The notes beneath the pieces are model-generated. The model was not told the origin of the DNA and did no database searches. It worked only from the letters and a program-made list of their open reading frames with translations. The position numbers were made by a program, and so were the translations under genes. 64,000 bases of DNA from an uncultured Thermoguttaceae bacterium (GTDB lineage: Bacteria; Planctomycetota; Planctomycetia; Pirellulales; Thermoguttaceae), in the NCBI GenBank assembly GCA_938084835.1, contig CALKER010000009.1, positions 124,001 through 188,000 of the forward strand. The letters are read 5' to 3'. Below, piece after piece: positions 28,895 through 36,719 of the stretch; the stretch's first letter is position 1; the number at the start of each line of letters is the position of its first letter.

Positions 28895-30142
28895 ATGGAA
28901 ACCATGCGAAAGCTTCAGACGGAACAAGCAAATACTGCCCCGCACGCAATTCCACGTCGTCGCTGGATTGCGGGGATGGTGGGATCAACGGCGTTGGCTG
29001 CCGGCGCATGCCAGTCGGGAGTGCCCTCGCCCGTTCAGAAGCGGTATCGGGTGGCTATCATCGGTCACACTGGCCGCGGTGATTATGGTCACGGACTGGA
29101 TGTGGCGTGGCTACATATCCCCCAGGCGGAAATCGTCGCTGTGGCCGACCCTAACCCCCAGGGATTGGCCGAGGCCGTCAAACGCTTGGGGGCGCCCCGC
29201 GGATTCAGCGACTATCGGACAATGCTGGAGGAAGTCAAGCCGGATTTCGTGAGCATTTGCCCTCGGTGGGTAGAGGATCATTGTCAGATGGTGCTGGCGG
29301 CGGTCGAAAGCGGAGTCAAAGGAATTTTTTTGGAAAAGCCAATGTGCCGAAATTTGGTGGAGGCTGATGCCATTGTGGCAGCCTGCGAAAAAAATAACGT
29401 CAAATTGGTGCAGGCCTTTCAAACGCGCTACAGCCCAAAACTCCGGTGGATCGATGAGCTGATCGCCGGCGGCCAGTTAGGGGAAATTTTAGAAATTCGG
29501 GCGCGGGGAAAAGAAGATCGACGCGGCGGTGCTGAAGATCTCTTCGTCCTAGGTGTGCACATGTTCAACTTGATGCAGTATTTCGGGGGTGAACCGGTGT
29601 GGTGTTTTGGTATGGTGGAAGTCAACGGCCGCCCGATTTCCCGGGAGGACGTCCGCGAAGGGAATGAGGGCCTTGGGCCCCTGGCCGGCGATACGGTTCA
29701 TGCCATCTACAGGCTGAAGAAAGGCCCGGTTGGCTATTTCGATTCGCGAAAAGACGCGCAGGGGCGTCCCACACGGTTCGGCATCCAGCTTTACTGTTCG
29801 AAAGGAATTGTGCAACTTTTCAACACAGGCCAACTCCCGGACGTGTTTTTCCTCCCGGACTCTTCCTGGTCACCGGGCCGGTCCAAGAAAAATTGGATCC
29901 CCATCTCCTCCGCAGGCGTGGAAAAACCAGAAACAATCGACGATCCAGCCCTCCATGGCGGCAACGTTCTCGCCATCCAAGACCTTATCGCTGCTGTGGA
30001 GGAAAATCGGCAGCCCAAGGCCAATATGTACGAAGCACGCTGGTCGATTGAAATGGTCATGGCCGTCTTCGAATCTCAGCGACTGGGCCGACCTGTAAGC
30101 TTCCCCTTGGAAACAAGGGACAATCCCTTAAGCTTACTCTGA
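28895..30142 (+). CDS. Tat-exported Gfo/Idh/MocA-family oxidoreductase
   Basis: A 415-residue NAD(P)-dependent sugar oxidoreductase-type protein. ATG 28895 has AGGAG nine bases upstream. The N-terminus has a twin-arginine signal (IPRRRWIAGMVGSTALAAG) with a cysteine shortly after, so it may be a Tat-exported lipoprotein. The Rossmann fold follows (VAIIGHTGRGDYGHG, VAVADPNP), and the family EKP motif is present (EKPMCRNL, Lys as the catalytic/nicotinamide-side residue). The glycine motif GHTGRGDYGHG differs from the usual GxGxxG. Exported members of this family are frequent in planctomycetes; their substrates are largely unknown. Convergent with the lipoate ligase gene. Confidence 0.88.
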   Translation: METMRKLQTEQANTAPHAIPRRRWIAGMVGSTALAAGACQSGVPSPVQKRYRVAIIGHTGRGDYGHGLDVAWLHIPQAEIVAVADPNPQGLAEAVKRLGAPRGFSDYRTMLEEVKPDFVSICPRWVEDHCQMVLAAVESGVKGIFLEKPMCRNLVEADAIVAACEKNNVKLVQAFQTRYSPKLRWIDELIAGGQLGEILEIRARGKEDRRGGAEDLFVLGVHMFNLMQYFGGEPVWCFGMVEVNGRPISREDVREGNEGLGPLAGDTVHAIYRLKKGPVGYFDSRKDAQGRPTRFGIQLYCSKGIVQLFNTGQLPDVFFLPDSSWSPGRSKKNWIPISSAGVEKPETIDDPALHGGNVLAIQDLIAAVEENRQPKANMYEARWSIEMVMAVFESQRLGRPVSFPLETRDNPLSLL

Positions 30143-30229
30143 GGGTCTGCGAGCACGCCGCTACCAAAGCACGTGGCACACCACATAAGTGAACCGCAAA
30201 AACGCCAAGCCCGTGAACTGCCGGTATTT

Positions 30230-30258
30230 CCCTGGCCAGCCGGGGAGATTGGCCAGGG
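30230..30258. terminator. 9-bp perfect hairpin between convergent genes
   Basis: CCCTGGCCA (30230-30238) and TGGCCAGGG (30250-30258) form a perfect 9-bp stem with an 11-base loop. It lies between the stops of the Gfo/Idh/MocA gene (30142) and the lipoate ligase gene (30413), so it could serve both transcripts, but neither side has a T-run. Confidence 0.45.
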
Positions 30259-30412
30259 CACAAACGGTTGCAATGGTACTGGTAGAGTTCTTTTGTCTTC
30301 GAGGATCCCAGCTCACGTACTGGCACCATGGTATAGCCTGAGTCACAAAGGGGTAATATAAACTGGCGAAAATAACCCGGAAAGCCAAAGAGAATCACGG
30401 ATAAAGCGCTCT

Positions 30413-31276
30413 TCACCGGATTTTCATGGTCCACTGCCCATTTCTGTACTTTGTGGTGAGAAGCTCCTGGGCGCGGGCTATGTCGGCAGAGCGGGCTTCA
30501 GCAGATGTCGGTCGTAAACGTAATAGGGCACCCACTTCCTCGACAAAGTCGGAAATGAGCCGCTCCACCTGGATACATCGGGACAACAAATCGGCGAGAC
30601 CGGGAAATTCCGGGGCAAAGGGCGAGCGGCCAAGAAGAATACTTCCGTGTTGGAGGATGCCAGTTTTAATCCGCTTTTGAGCGCTGCCGGCGATCTTATG
30701 TGGCCCTACAACCACATCTCCGCAACTTCGGCGAGCAAAGCACATAAAAGGAGGGGGTAGTGAGCGCCCCAGATCTAGCCCCAAATTGTCCGCGTTGGAG
30801 AGGTGTGCTTCCCCTCTTGCCGGCTGCGATGGCGGTGCTCGGGCTGGGCGAGACGACCCTCCGTCCTCACCTTGGGTAGAGCCTTGGCAAAGAGTTTCGT
30901 TCCACAAAATCTCGGCAGAGACATTCCATGCTTTCAGGGCGCTTACAAGTGCTTGATGCACAGCGGAGTAAAGTGCCACCGGTCGGCTCGCCAAATGATG
31001 CTCAGTAGGGAGGACGAGGGCGTAAGTGAGTTCCCGATCGTGCAGGATGGCCCCACCGCCTGAGGGCCGCCGCACAACGGGGCAAGACAAACTTGCTTGA
31101 TGGTGATGACGATCTTCATACCGCTGGAAATACCCCAGCGACAAAGTAGGCATGGCCCACCGATACAGGCGAAGCGTAGGTCCACTCAAGGGGGCATGTT
31201 CCAGCAGAGCCTCGTCAAACGCCATATTCCAAGCCCCACCATAGGGCGGGTCTAATAACACCCGAAGGATGTCCAT
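30413..31276 (-). CDS. Lipoate-protein ligase / octanoyltransferase family protein
   Basis: Attaches lipoate (or octanoate) to a lysine of lipoyl-domain proteins; the natural target here is GcvH of the same operon. Start ATG 31276, 5 bases after the gcvPB stop, with GGAGGG inside the gcvPB end. 287 residues. Family motifs: RRPSGGGAILHDRELTYAL and KIAGSAQKR...ILQHGSILL, both required for lipoyl-AMP binding and transfer. Between them is a ~45-residue Ser/Pro/Gly-rich insertion (QGEDGGSSRPARAPPSQPAR...) not found in compact members. LplA, LipM and LipL share these motifs, so ligase versus octanoyltransferase activity is not settled by sequence. Confidence 0.85.
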   Translation of the reverse strand: MDILRVLLDPPYGGAWNMAFDEALLEHAPLSGPTLRLYRWAMPTLSLGYFQRYEDRHHHQASLSCPVVRRPSGGGAILHDRELTYALVLPTEHHLASRPVALYSAVHQALVSALKAWNVSAEILWNETLCQGSTQGEDGGSSRPARAPPSQPARGEAHLSNADNLGLDLGRSLPPPFMCFARRSCGDVVVGPHKIAGSAQKRIKTGILQHGSILLGRSPFAPEFPGLADLLSRCIQVERLISDFVEEVGALLRLRPTSAEARSADIARAQELLTTKYRNGQWTMKIR

Positions 31277-31281
31277 GCAGC

Positions 31282-32733
31282 TTATTCCCTCCACACGAGA
31301 ATTGGCTCTCGTGCCGCTCGGACCTCGTCGGGCCGGCTGACTGGCATATGATGAGGAGCCTCGTGCAAAAGCTCGGCTGGCTCACGCAAAATCGCTTCAA
31401 TCGCGGCAGAAAAAGCATCCAAGGTTTCTTTGTTTTCGGTTTCCGTAGGCTCGATCATTAAGGCCTCCCGAACTACTAGAGGAAAGTACACCGTGGGCGC
31501 ATGAAAGCCGTAGTCTAGCAACCTTTTGGCGATGTCCATGGCGGAGATGCTCCGCTCGGCTTTCACTTTCGCAGCCGAAGCCACAAACTCGTGCATGCAT
31601 CGCTGACCGTAAGGCACCGGCAGCAGCTTTCCCACCTTGTGAAGGAGGTAGTTCGCGTTAAGCACCGCAAGCTCAGCTACCTGCTTGAGTCCGGCCGCGC
31701 CCACTGTCCGGAGATAACAGTAGGCCCGGATAAGCACCCCAACGTTCCCCAGAAAACTACGGACACGGCCTATGGATAGTGGCCGATCGTAATCCAAACG
31801 GTAGCGACCATCCTCGTACACTACCACTGGAACCGGTAAAAACGGGGCAAGCTTGGCAGTTACAGCTACAGGTCCTGCCCCTGGCCCACCACTGCCGTGC
31901 GGTGTGCTAAATGTTTTGTGGGTGTTAAAATGCATCATGTCGATGCCGAATTTCCCCGGCTGAGCGATACCGCAGATGGCATTCATATTAGCTCCGTCAA
32001 GGTAAACAAGCCCGCCGGCCTGATGGACCATTTGGCACAGGCGAACGATTTCTTTCTCGAAAAGTCCCAGGGTATTTGGATTAGTGATCATAAGTACAGC
32101 AGTACTCGGGCCGAGGTGCTCCGCGAGGATTTCTGGGTCGGCGATCCCTGCCGGAGAGCTTCGGATCTGAACAACTTCGAACCCGGCCATTTTGGCGCTG
32201 GCAGGATTGGTTCCGTGGGCCACATCGGGAACGAGCACATGCCGTCGGGCTTCACCTCGGCTCCGGAAGTATGCCGCGGCCATCAACAAAGCCGTTAGCT
32301 CACCCTGAGCACCAGCCGCCGGATGAAGGCTGACGGCATCCAAACCGGCAATCTCACTAAGCATCTGCTGCAAGGAATAAAGCAGGGCAAGAAGCCCCTG
32401 GATACTCTCCTCAGGCTGATACGGATGCAGGTGGGTGAATTCGACCAGCTGTGCCCAGCGCTCGTGCCGTTTGGGATTGTACTTCATCGTACACGAGCCA
32501 AGAGGGTAAAAATGACTGTCGACACACATATTGCGGGCGGCGAGGATGCTCAAGTGGCGGACTAAATCTGGCTCGGCTACTTCCGGCAAAGATGGCACTT
32601 CGTGCCGGAGATATTCCTCAGGAATCAGCTCCGCAATCTCGTTGCAAGGAACGTCGCATGCCGGCCAGCGTACCGATTGACATCCCGGCTTGTGAAGCTC
32701 GAAAATTGTTTTCGATCCGTATCTTTCGTGCAT
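31282..32733 (-). CDS. gcvPB: Glycine decarboxylase subunit 2 (GcvPB)
   Basis: The PLP-binding subunit of the split glycine dehydrogenase (decarboxylating), which decarboxylates glycine and passes the aminomethyl group to lipoyl-GcvH. 483 residues, standard length. The PLP lysine lies in NTHKTFSTPHG (~K273), with upstream TNPNTLGLFE and YLDGANMNAICG typical of the family. ATG 32733 follows GGAGGAAAG. It is third in a minus-strand order gcvT-gcvH-gcvPA-gcvPB-lipoate ligase; spacing to gcvPA is 146 bases. The separate subunits are the two-gene form known from Gram-positives, archaea and planctomycetes, not a broken gcvP. Confidence 0.96.
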   Translation of the reverse strand: MHERYGSKTIFELHKPGCQSVRWPACDVPCNEIAELIPEEYLRHEVPSLPEVAEPDLVRHLSILAARNMCVDSHFYPLGSCTMKYNPKRHERWAQLVEFTHLHPYQPEESIQGLLALLYSLQQMLSEIAGLDAVSLHPAAGAQGELTALLMAAAYFRSRGEARRHVLVPDVAHGTNPASAKMAGFEVVQIRSSPAGIADPEILAEHLGPSTAVLMITNPNTLGLFEKEIVRLCQMVHQAGGLVYLDGANMNAICGIAQPGKFGIDMMHFNTHKTFSTPHGSGGPGAGPVAVTAKLAPFLPVPVVVYEDGRYRLDYDRPLSIGRVRSFLGNVGVLIRAYCYLRTVGAAGLKQVAELAVLNANYLLHKVGKLLPVPYGQRCMHEFVASAAKVKAERSISAMDIAKRLLDYGFHAPTVYFPLVVREALMIEPTETENKETLDAFSAAIEAILREPAELLHEAPHHMPVSRPDEVRAAREPILVWRE

Positions 32734-32879
32734 GAACTTCTTTCCTCCACGCGAGTCTACGCTCCGGCCGAGCTACCGCCTCGACCGACCTGGGAAAGAC
32801 TAATGCCTGCCGCGGAGATGGTGCCCATTCCACTATCCCGTGCCACTAAGAGGCTCATCACCCAAGCCGTGGGGCAAAC

Positions 32880-34220
32880 CTAACGCTTGCTACAAATTTT
32901 GACCAATGTATCAATTTCATGCTGCGTGCGTTTTTCCGTCAGTGCCACTAGAAAACAATCGGAAAGCTCCGGGTACCAACGGCCGAGTGGAGGACCCACA
33001 AAAACATTTTCTGCTGCCAGAGAGCGGAGGAGATGGTCCACATTTCCTGACGGGTCGCGGAGCACAAATTCATGAAAAAACGGGGCAGAAAAGGGCGATT
33101 GAAAGCCGGCTTCTTCCGTCAGCCGCCCCTTTGCATAGTGCGCTTTGTGCACACACAACATTGCCACCTGACGCAGGCCCACCCCACCCACCGCCGCCAA
33201 ATAAATGGTTGCCCTTAGCGCCATCAAGCCCTGATTTGTGCAGATATTGCTGGTTGCCCTTTCTCGCCGAATATGCTGCTCGCGCGTCTGAAGCGTCAAC
33301 ACCCAACAACGTTGCCCCCGGCGGTCTACGGTCTGCCCTACCAGCCGCCCTGGAATTCTCCTAACAAACTGTTCGCGACAAGTCATAATCCCCAAAAATG
33401 GGCCGCCAAATCCCATAGGGATGCCGAGACACTGGCCTTCGGCCACGGCAATATCCGCTCCATAGGCAGCCGGTGGCTGCAAAAGTCCCAAGCTGATAGG
33501 ATAAAACACAACAACAAAGAGGGCACCTACTTGGTGGGCATACTTGCTAAGTTCATGTACAGGTTCAAGGCACCCAAAGAAGTTTGGATGCTGAACGACG
33601 AGACATGCGGTCTTATCGCTGAGCTTTGACGCCACCTCTGCCAACTGGCATACGCCCCGCCGATAGTCTAAGATTACTATGTCAACATCTAGGTTGCGGA
33701 GATAGGTGCTCATGACCTCCCGATACTCCGGATGAAGCGTCCCGGCCAACACCACGTGGCGGCGGTTGGTGATCTCCACACTCATTAAAATTGCTTCTGC
33801 TGCGGCGCTTGCGCCGTCGTACATGCTGGCATTGGACACATCCATTCCCGTAAGCCGGCTTATGAGGGTTTGATATTCGAACATCGCCTGAAGAGTCCCT
33901 TGGCTTGCTTCCGGCTGATAAGGCGTGTAAGCGGTGACGAATTCCGGCCGACTCGCTAGCGCATCGACCACCGCCGGGATGAAATGATCGTAGCACCCAC
34001 CGCCCAAAAAATAGATGGCGTTTGCAGCGCAGCGATTCTGCGCCCCAAGCGCGCGGAGATGCTGATCCAACTCCAACTCACCTAGCGGCTCCGGTAAGGC
34101 CAGCTGGCCGCTCACGCGGCACTCCGCGGGAATTTCGGCAAAAAGTTCTTCGATACTGCTCAGCCCAATGGCGGCTAGCATCTCCCGAATGTGCTCTTCC
34201 GAGGCGTTGATGTAAGCCAT
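32880..34220 (-). CDS. gcvPA: Glycine decarboxylase subunit 1 (GcvPA)
   Basis: The other subunit of the split glycine decarboxylase; together with GcvPB it forms the P-protein. 446 residues, family-normal. Landmarks are the AAIGLSSIEELFAEIPAE opening, FLGGGCYDHFIPA and YTPYQPEASQGTLQAMFE, where the family packs against the PLP site of subunit 2. ATG 34220 has AAGGA about 10 bases upstream. It follows gcvH by 188 bases. Expression with gcvH and gcvT is expected from order and strand, although gaps of 150-190 bases leave room for internal signals. Confidence 0.96.
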   Translation of the reverse strand: MAYINASEEHIREMLAAIGLSSIEELFAEIPAECRVSGQLALPEPLGELELDQHLRALGAQNRCAANAIYFLGGGCYDHFIPAVVDALASRPEFVTAYTPYQPEASQGTLQAMFEYQTLISRLTGMDVSNASMYDGASAAAEAILMSVEITNRRHVVLAGTLHPEYREVMSTYLRNLDVDIVILDYRRGVCQLAEVASKLSDKTACLVVQHPNFFGCLEPVHELSKYAHQVGALFVVVFYPISLGLLQPPAAYGADIAVAEGQCLGIPMGFGGPFLGIMTCREQFVRRIPGRLVGQTVDRRGQRCWVLTLQTREQHIRRERATSNICTNQGLMALRATIYLAAVGGVGLRQVAMLCVHKAHYAKGRLTEEAGFQSPFSAPFFHEFVLRDPSGNVDHLLRSLAAENVFVGPPLGRWYPELSDCFLVALTEKRTQHEIDTLVKICSKR

Positions 34221-34408
34221 CTGCTGTAAATCCTTCGCGACAGAATCGGCTCAATCCGTGTGGTTACTCGTATTCGACAAGGCACGTGGAGATATTGTGT
34301 TGGTTTTCCCCCCAGCACTACAACGAGCCCATGTTCCCCGAGCTTGGCCCAGGCTGTCTTTCGGTAACGCCCCTGCCAACCGTGAGGATGATCAACGCCG
34401 AATTTGGC

Positions 34409-34807
34409 TTAATAGGACTCGGCCGCACACTGTTTTTGGTACCCCTCATAATCCAGAAGACCATCCGGTAACTTGTTCTCGCTCAGCTTGATTTTTACAA
34501 GCCAACCCTCACCGTATGGGTCCTGACTAAGCAGATTTAATTGATCCACAACGGCCTGATTTACCTCGACAACCTCGCCATCCACAGGGCTGTAAATGTC
34601 GCTGACAGCTTTGATCGACTCCACCACACCCATTGGCTTTGCCGCCTGAACCTGCTGCCCGACCTTAGGAAGCTCAAGAAACACCAGGTCCGTGAGTGCT
34701 GCGACCGCATGTTGGGTCAAACCGACTGTGGCGACCCAACCGCCATCCGCCTCATTTACGTGAACCCACTCATGAGTGGGGGTGAACTTTAATTCCTCGG
34801 GATTCAT
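34409..34807 (-). CDS. gcvH: Glycine cleavage system H protein
   Basis: The lipoyl carrier of the glycine cleavage system; it shuttles the aminomethyl group from the P-protein to GcvT. 132 residues. The lipoyl lysine is K66 in GVVESIKAVSDIYSP, the exact family context. The fold starts at KFTPTHEWVHV. ATG 34807 has GGAGGT about 8 bases upstream. The lipoate-protein ligase at the end of the operon is the probable modifying enzyme. Confidence 0.97.
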   Translation of the reverse strand: MNPEELKFTPTHEWVHVNEADGGWVATVGLTQHAVAALTDLVFLELPKVGQQVQAAKPMGVVESIKAVSDIYSPVDGEVVEVNQAVVDQLNLLSQDPYGEGWLVKIKLSENKLPDGLLDYEGYQKQCAAESY

Positions 34808-34963
34808 GTCTGTAGACCTCCAACTACTTGGGAGTACTTGAGCTTCGACTTGGTTTACCGCTAAAACCTTCCTGCACGTGGCCTAAGGAATCCCCCCATC
34901 TTTAACTGGTGTTAGCAGCCCGCGGTAAGGCAGATTCTTCGGCAAGATTTCGGCAGAAATTGC

Positions 34964-36103
34964 CTAGGCTATGTGCGGGTGCGCCCCCCGATAAAATGGC
35001 CGGGGAACTACCTCTGCTGGCTCGCGGTGACCGCGGACTTCTATTTCCAAGAGAGTTCCTACTGCAGCAAACGGCCTCTCCACATAACCCATAGCTATGG
35101 GGCGTTCCAAAGTTGGCGACCATGTGCCGCTGGTGATAGTCCCCACGACCTTATTGCCATAGACAATGACGTGCCCGTTGCGAGCGATGCGTCGTCCGCA
35201 GGATGCCAGGCAGACCAATTTTCGAGAAGATCCTGCCGCCATTACCTCACGAATCCTTTGCGCCCCCGGAAAGTCGCGAGCCTCCAAATCACAGGCGAAT
35301 TCAAGTCCAGCTTCGATTGGGTTCACCTCCGCGCTTAGCTCTTGTCCATATAGCGGCAAGGCGGCCTCTAGGCGAAGGGTATCTCGGGCTCCCAAACCCA
35401 CCGGTTTGATTCCAAAACCCTCACCGCTCTCCATGATAGCTTCCCATACGGCTAGGGCTATGCCATGCGGGACTATGATTTCAAAACCGTCCTCACCGGT
35501 GTAGCCCGTTCGAGAAATGATGGCCCGACAACCGTTCCTCGCCGGATGTCGCAAAGGAACGACCGCCCCCCGGAACCTCCGAAGCTTCTGAATCTCAAAA
35601 TCGACAAGTGAGCGAAGCACCTCACCCGAGCGCGGTCCTTGAAGCGCAAACATCGCCCAAATTGTTGTGAGATCCGATACAACAATCTCGCCGTCGTCAG
35701 GCAGTCGGAGCCTCACCCATTCTAGGATCTTTTGCCGATTGGCCGCATTCACCACCACAAGGAAGACAGGATCCCCCAATTCGCCCGGAAAACACCCCAC
35801 CACCACATCGTCGAGTATTCCTCCCTGATCGTTTGTAACCAAAGAGTACCTGAGTTGTCCTAACTGAAGATCGTCAACCCGGCGAGTTAGCGTCCTATCG
35901 AGGAATGCCCTCGCTCCGGGGCCTTCAAACCGCAGACGACCCATGTGCGACACGTCTGTCAGTCCGCATGCCTGGCGAGTCGCCTTATGTTCCTCGATGA
36001 TGGAACTATATTCAAGCGGCATGCTCCAGCCTGCGAAGTTTACCAATCGGCCTCCGTGAGCCAGGTGCCAATTGTAAAGCGGGGTGCGCAAAAGCTTTGA
36101 CAT
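34964..36103 (-). CDS. gcvT: Aminomethyltransferase (glycine cleavage T protein)
   Basis: Transfers the methylene group from aminomethyl-GcvH to tetrahydrofolate, releasing ammonia. 379 residues (usual ~360-370). Family blocks: DVSHMGRLRFEGPGARAFL, VVNAANRQKI, ALQGPRS, and SRTGYTGEDGFE near the folate site. ATG 36103 lacks a strong ribosome-binding site (GAGAATCGCGG precedes it) and is the first gene of the operon, so its ~135-base leader and the promoter at 36245-36250 deserve attention. Gap to gcvH is 156 bases. Confidence 0.96.
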   Translation of the reverse strand: MSKLLRTPLYNWHLAHGGRLVNFAGWSMPLEYSSIIEEHKATRQACGLTDVSHMGRLRFEGPGARAFLDRTLTRRVDDLQLGQLRYSLVTNDQGGILDDVVVGCFPGELGDPVFLVVVNAANRQKILEWVRLRLPDDGEIVVSDLTTIWAMFALQGPRSGEVLRSLVDFEIQKLRRFRGAVVPLRHPARNGCRAIISRTGYTGEDGFEIIVPHGIALAVWEAIMESGEGFGIKPVGLGARDTLRLEAALPLYGQELSAEVNPIEAGLEFACDLEARDFPGAQRIREVMAAGSSRKLVCLASCGRRIARNGHVIVYGNKVVGTITSGTWSPTLERPIAMGYVERPFAAVGTLLEIEVRGHREPAEVVPRPFYRGAHPHIA

Positions 36104-36215
36104 CCGCGATTCTCGACTAATTCCGTGGAGATCATCCTGGGATAGGGCGGCAACGCACCCAAGACATAGGTCCGCTCGACTTTCGCACGTCGCCGCTCCA
36201 AATGAGTAAGTTTCC

Positions 36216-36235
36216 GTCCGCGAAATAAATCGGAC
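36216..36235 (-). promoter_or_regulatory. Small stem-loop at the predicted 5' end of the gcvT leader
   Basis: GTCCG (36216-36220) and CGGAC (36231-36235) form a 5-bp stem with a 10-base loop, just after the predicted gcvT transcription start. Such 5'-end hairpins can stabilise mRNA; function not shown. Confidence 0.3.
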
Positions 36236-36244
36236 AGATTTCAG

Positions 36245-36273
36245 ATTATATCGCTATATCGCCGTCAATGTCG
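36245..36273 (-). promoter_or_regulatory. Candidate sigma-70-type promoter of the gcv operon
   Basis: On the minus strand a perfect TATAAT (36250-36245) lies 18 bases after GCGACA, which matches TTGACA at four of six positions. Transcription would start near 36238, giving a ~135-base leader before gcvT. An exact 8-bp tandem repeat (TATATCGC twice, 36247-36262 on the plus strand) overlaps the -10 and spacer. Confidence 0.4.
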
Positions 36274-36719
36274 CGGGCTATTCGCAAGGCTTCTGACCAA
36301 ACGGGGAATACGGCGTGAATAAGCGGGAGCCAGAATTTGCGGTGGCAAGCAGGGCCATGAGGTATCGTACGAGCTACTGTACAAGTGGCGTCGGCTTTTA
36401 TAGGTCTGTTGATCGGCATGGCCGGAGGGATGGCTATCGGCGATGGGTAAGTTACTCTTTCCGGCACGTGGGTTTTCCGGGTGGTTGTTTTTCCAAAGAA
36501 GCTCGGATTAGAGCTTGCGAAAAAAAGCGCTTTTCAACAGATTACGGCTTACTGGCACTTGACCATTGACAGCGGTCCGATTGACGGTTACGGTAAAAAT
36601 AGGGCAAGTTTTGGACTAATGAAGTCTACATGCTTTGTCATAAAGCTTTCTTGTGCACCCCAAGGATTGCCTTCTAGTCCTTGTTATGGGGAGGGTCGCG
36701 GCCGACAGGAGTCACACTC

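Larger units (their letters stand above)
36104..36719. other. 0.6-kb divergent region between gcvT and the filament cluster
   Basis: Carries the leader and promoter of the gcv operon (minus strand) and the promoter of pilB (plus strand). No gene is called; a short Gly-rich plus-strand frame ending at 36450 looks membrane-like but lacks a start signal. I looked for glycine riboswitch core sequences in the gcvT leader and saw none. Confidence 0.55.

Noticed and set aside
31282-34220. Broken gcvP gene
   Set aside because: The two parts have their own starts and ribosome-binding sites and match the known two-subunit GcvPA/GcvPB form.
36104-36250. Glycine riboswitch in the gcvT leader
   Set aside because: The expected conserved core strings and tandem aptamer arrangement were not found in the ~135-base leader.
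36361-36450. Short Gly-rich membrane-like peptide
   Set aside because: About 21-29 codons, no start signal, and too short to separate from chance.
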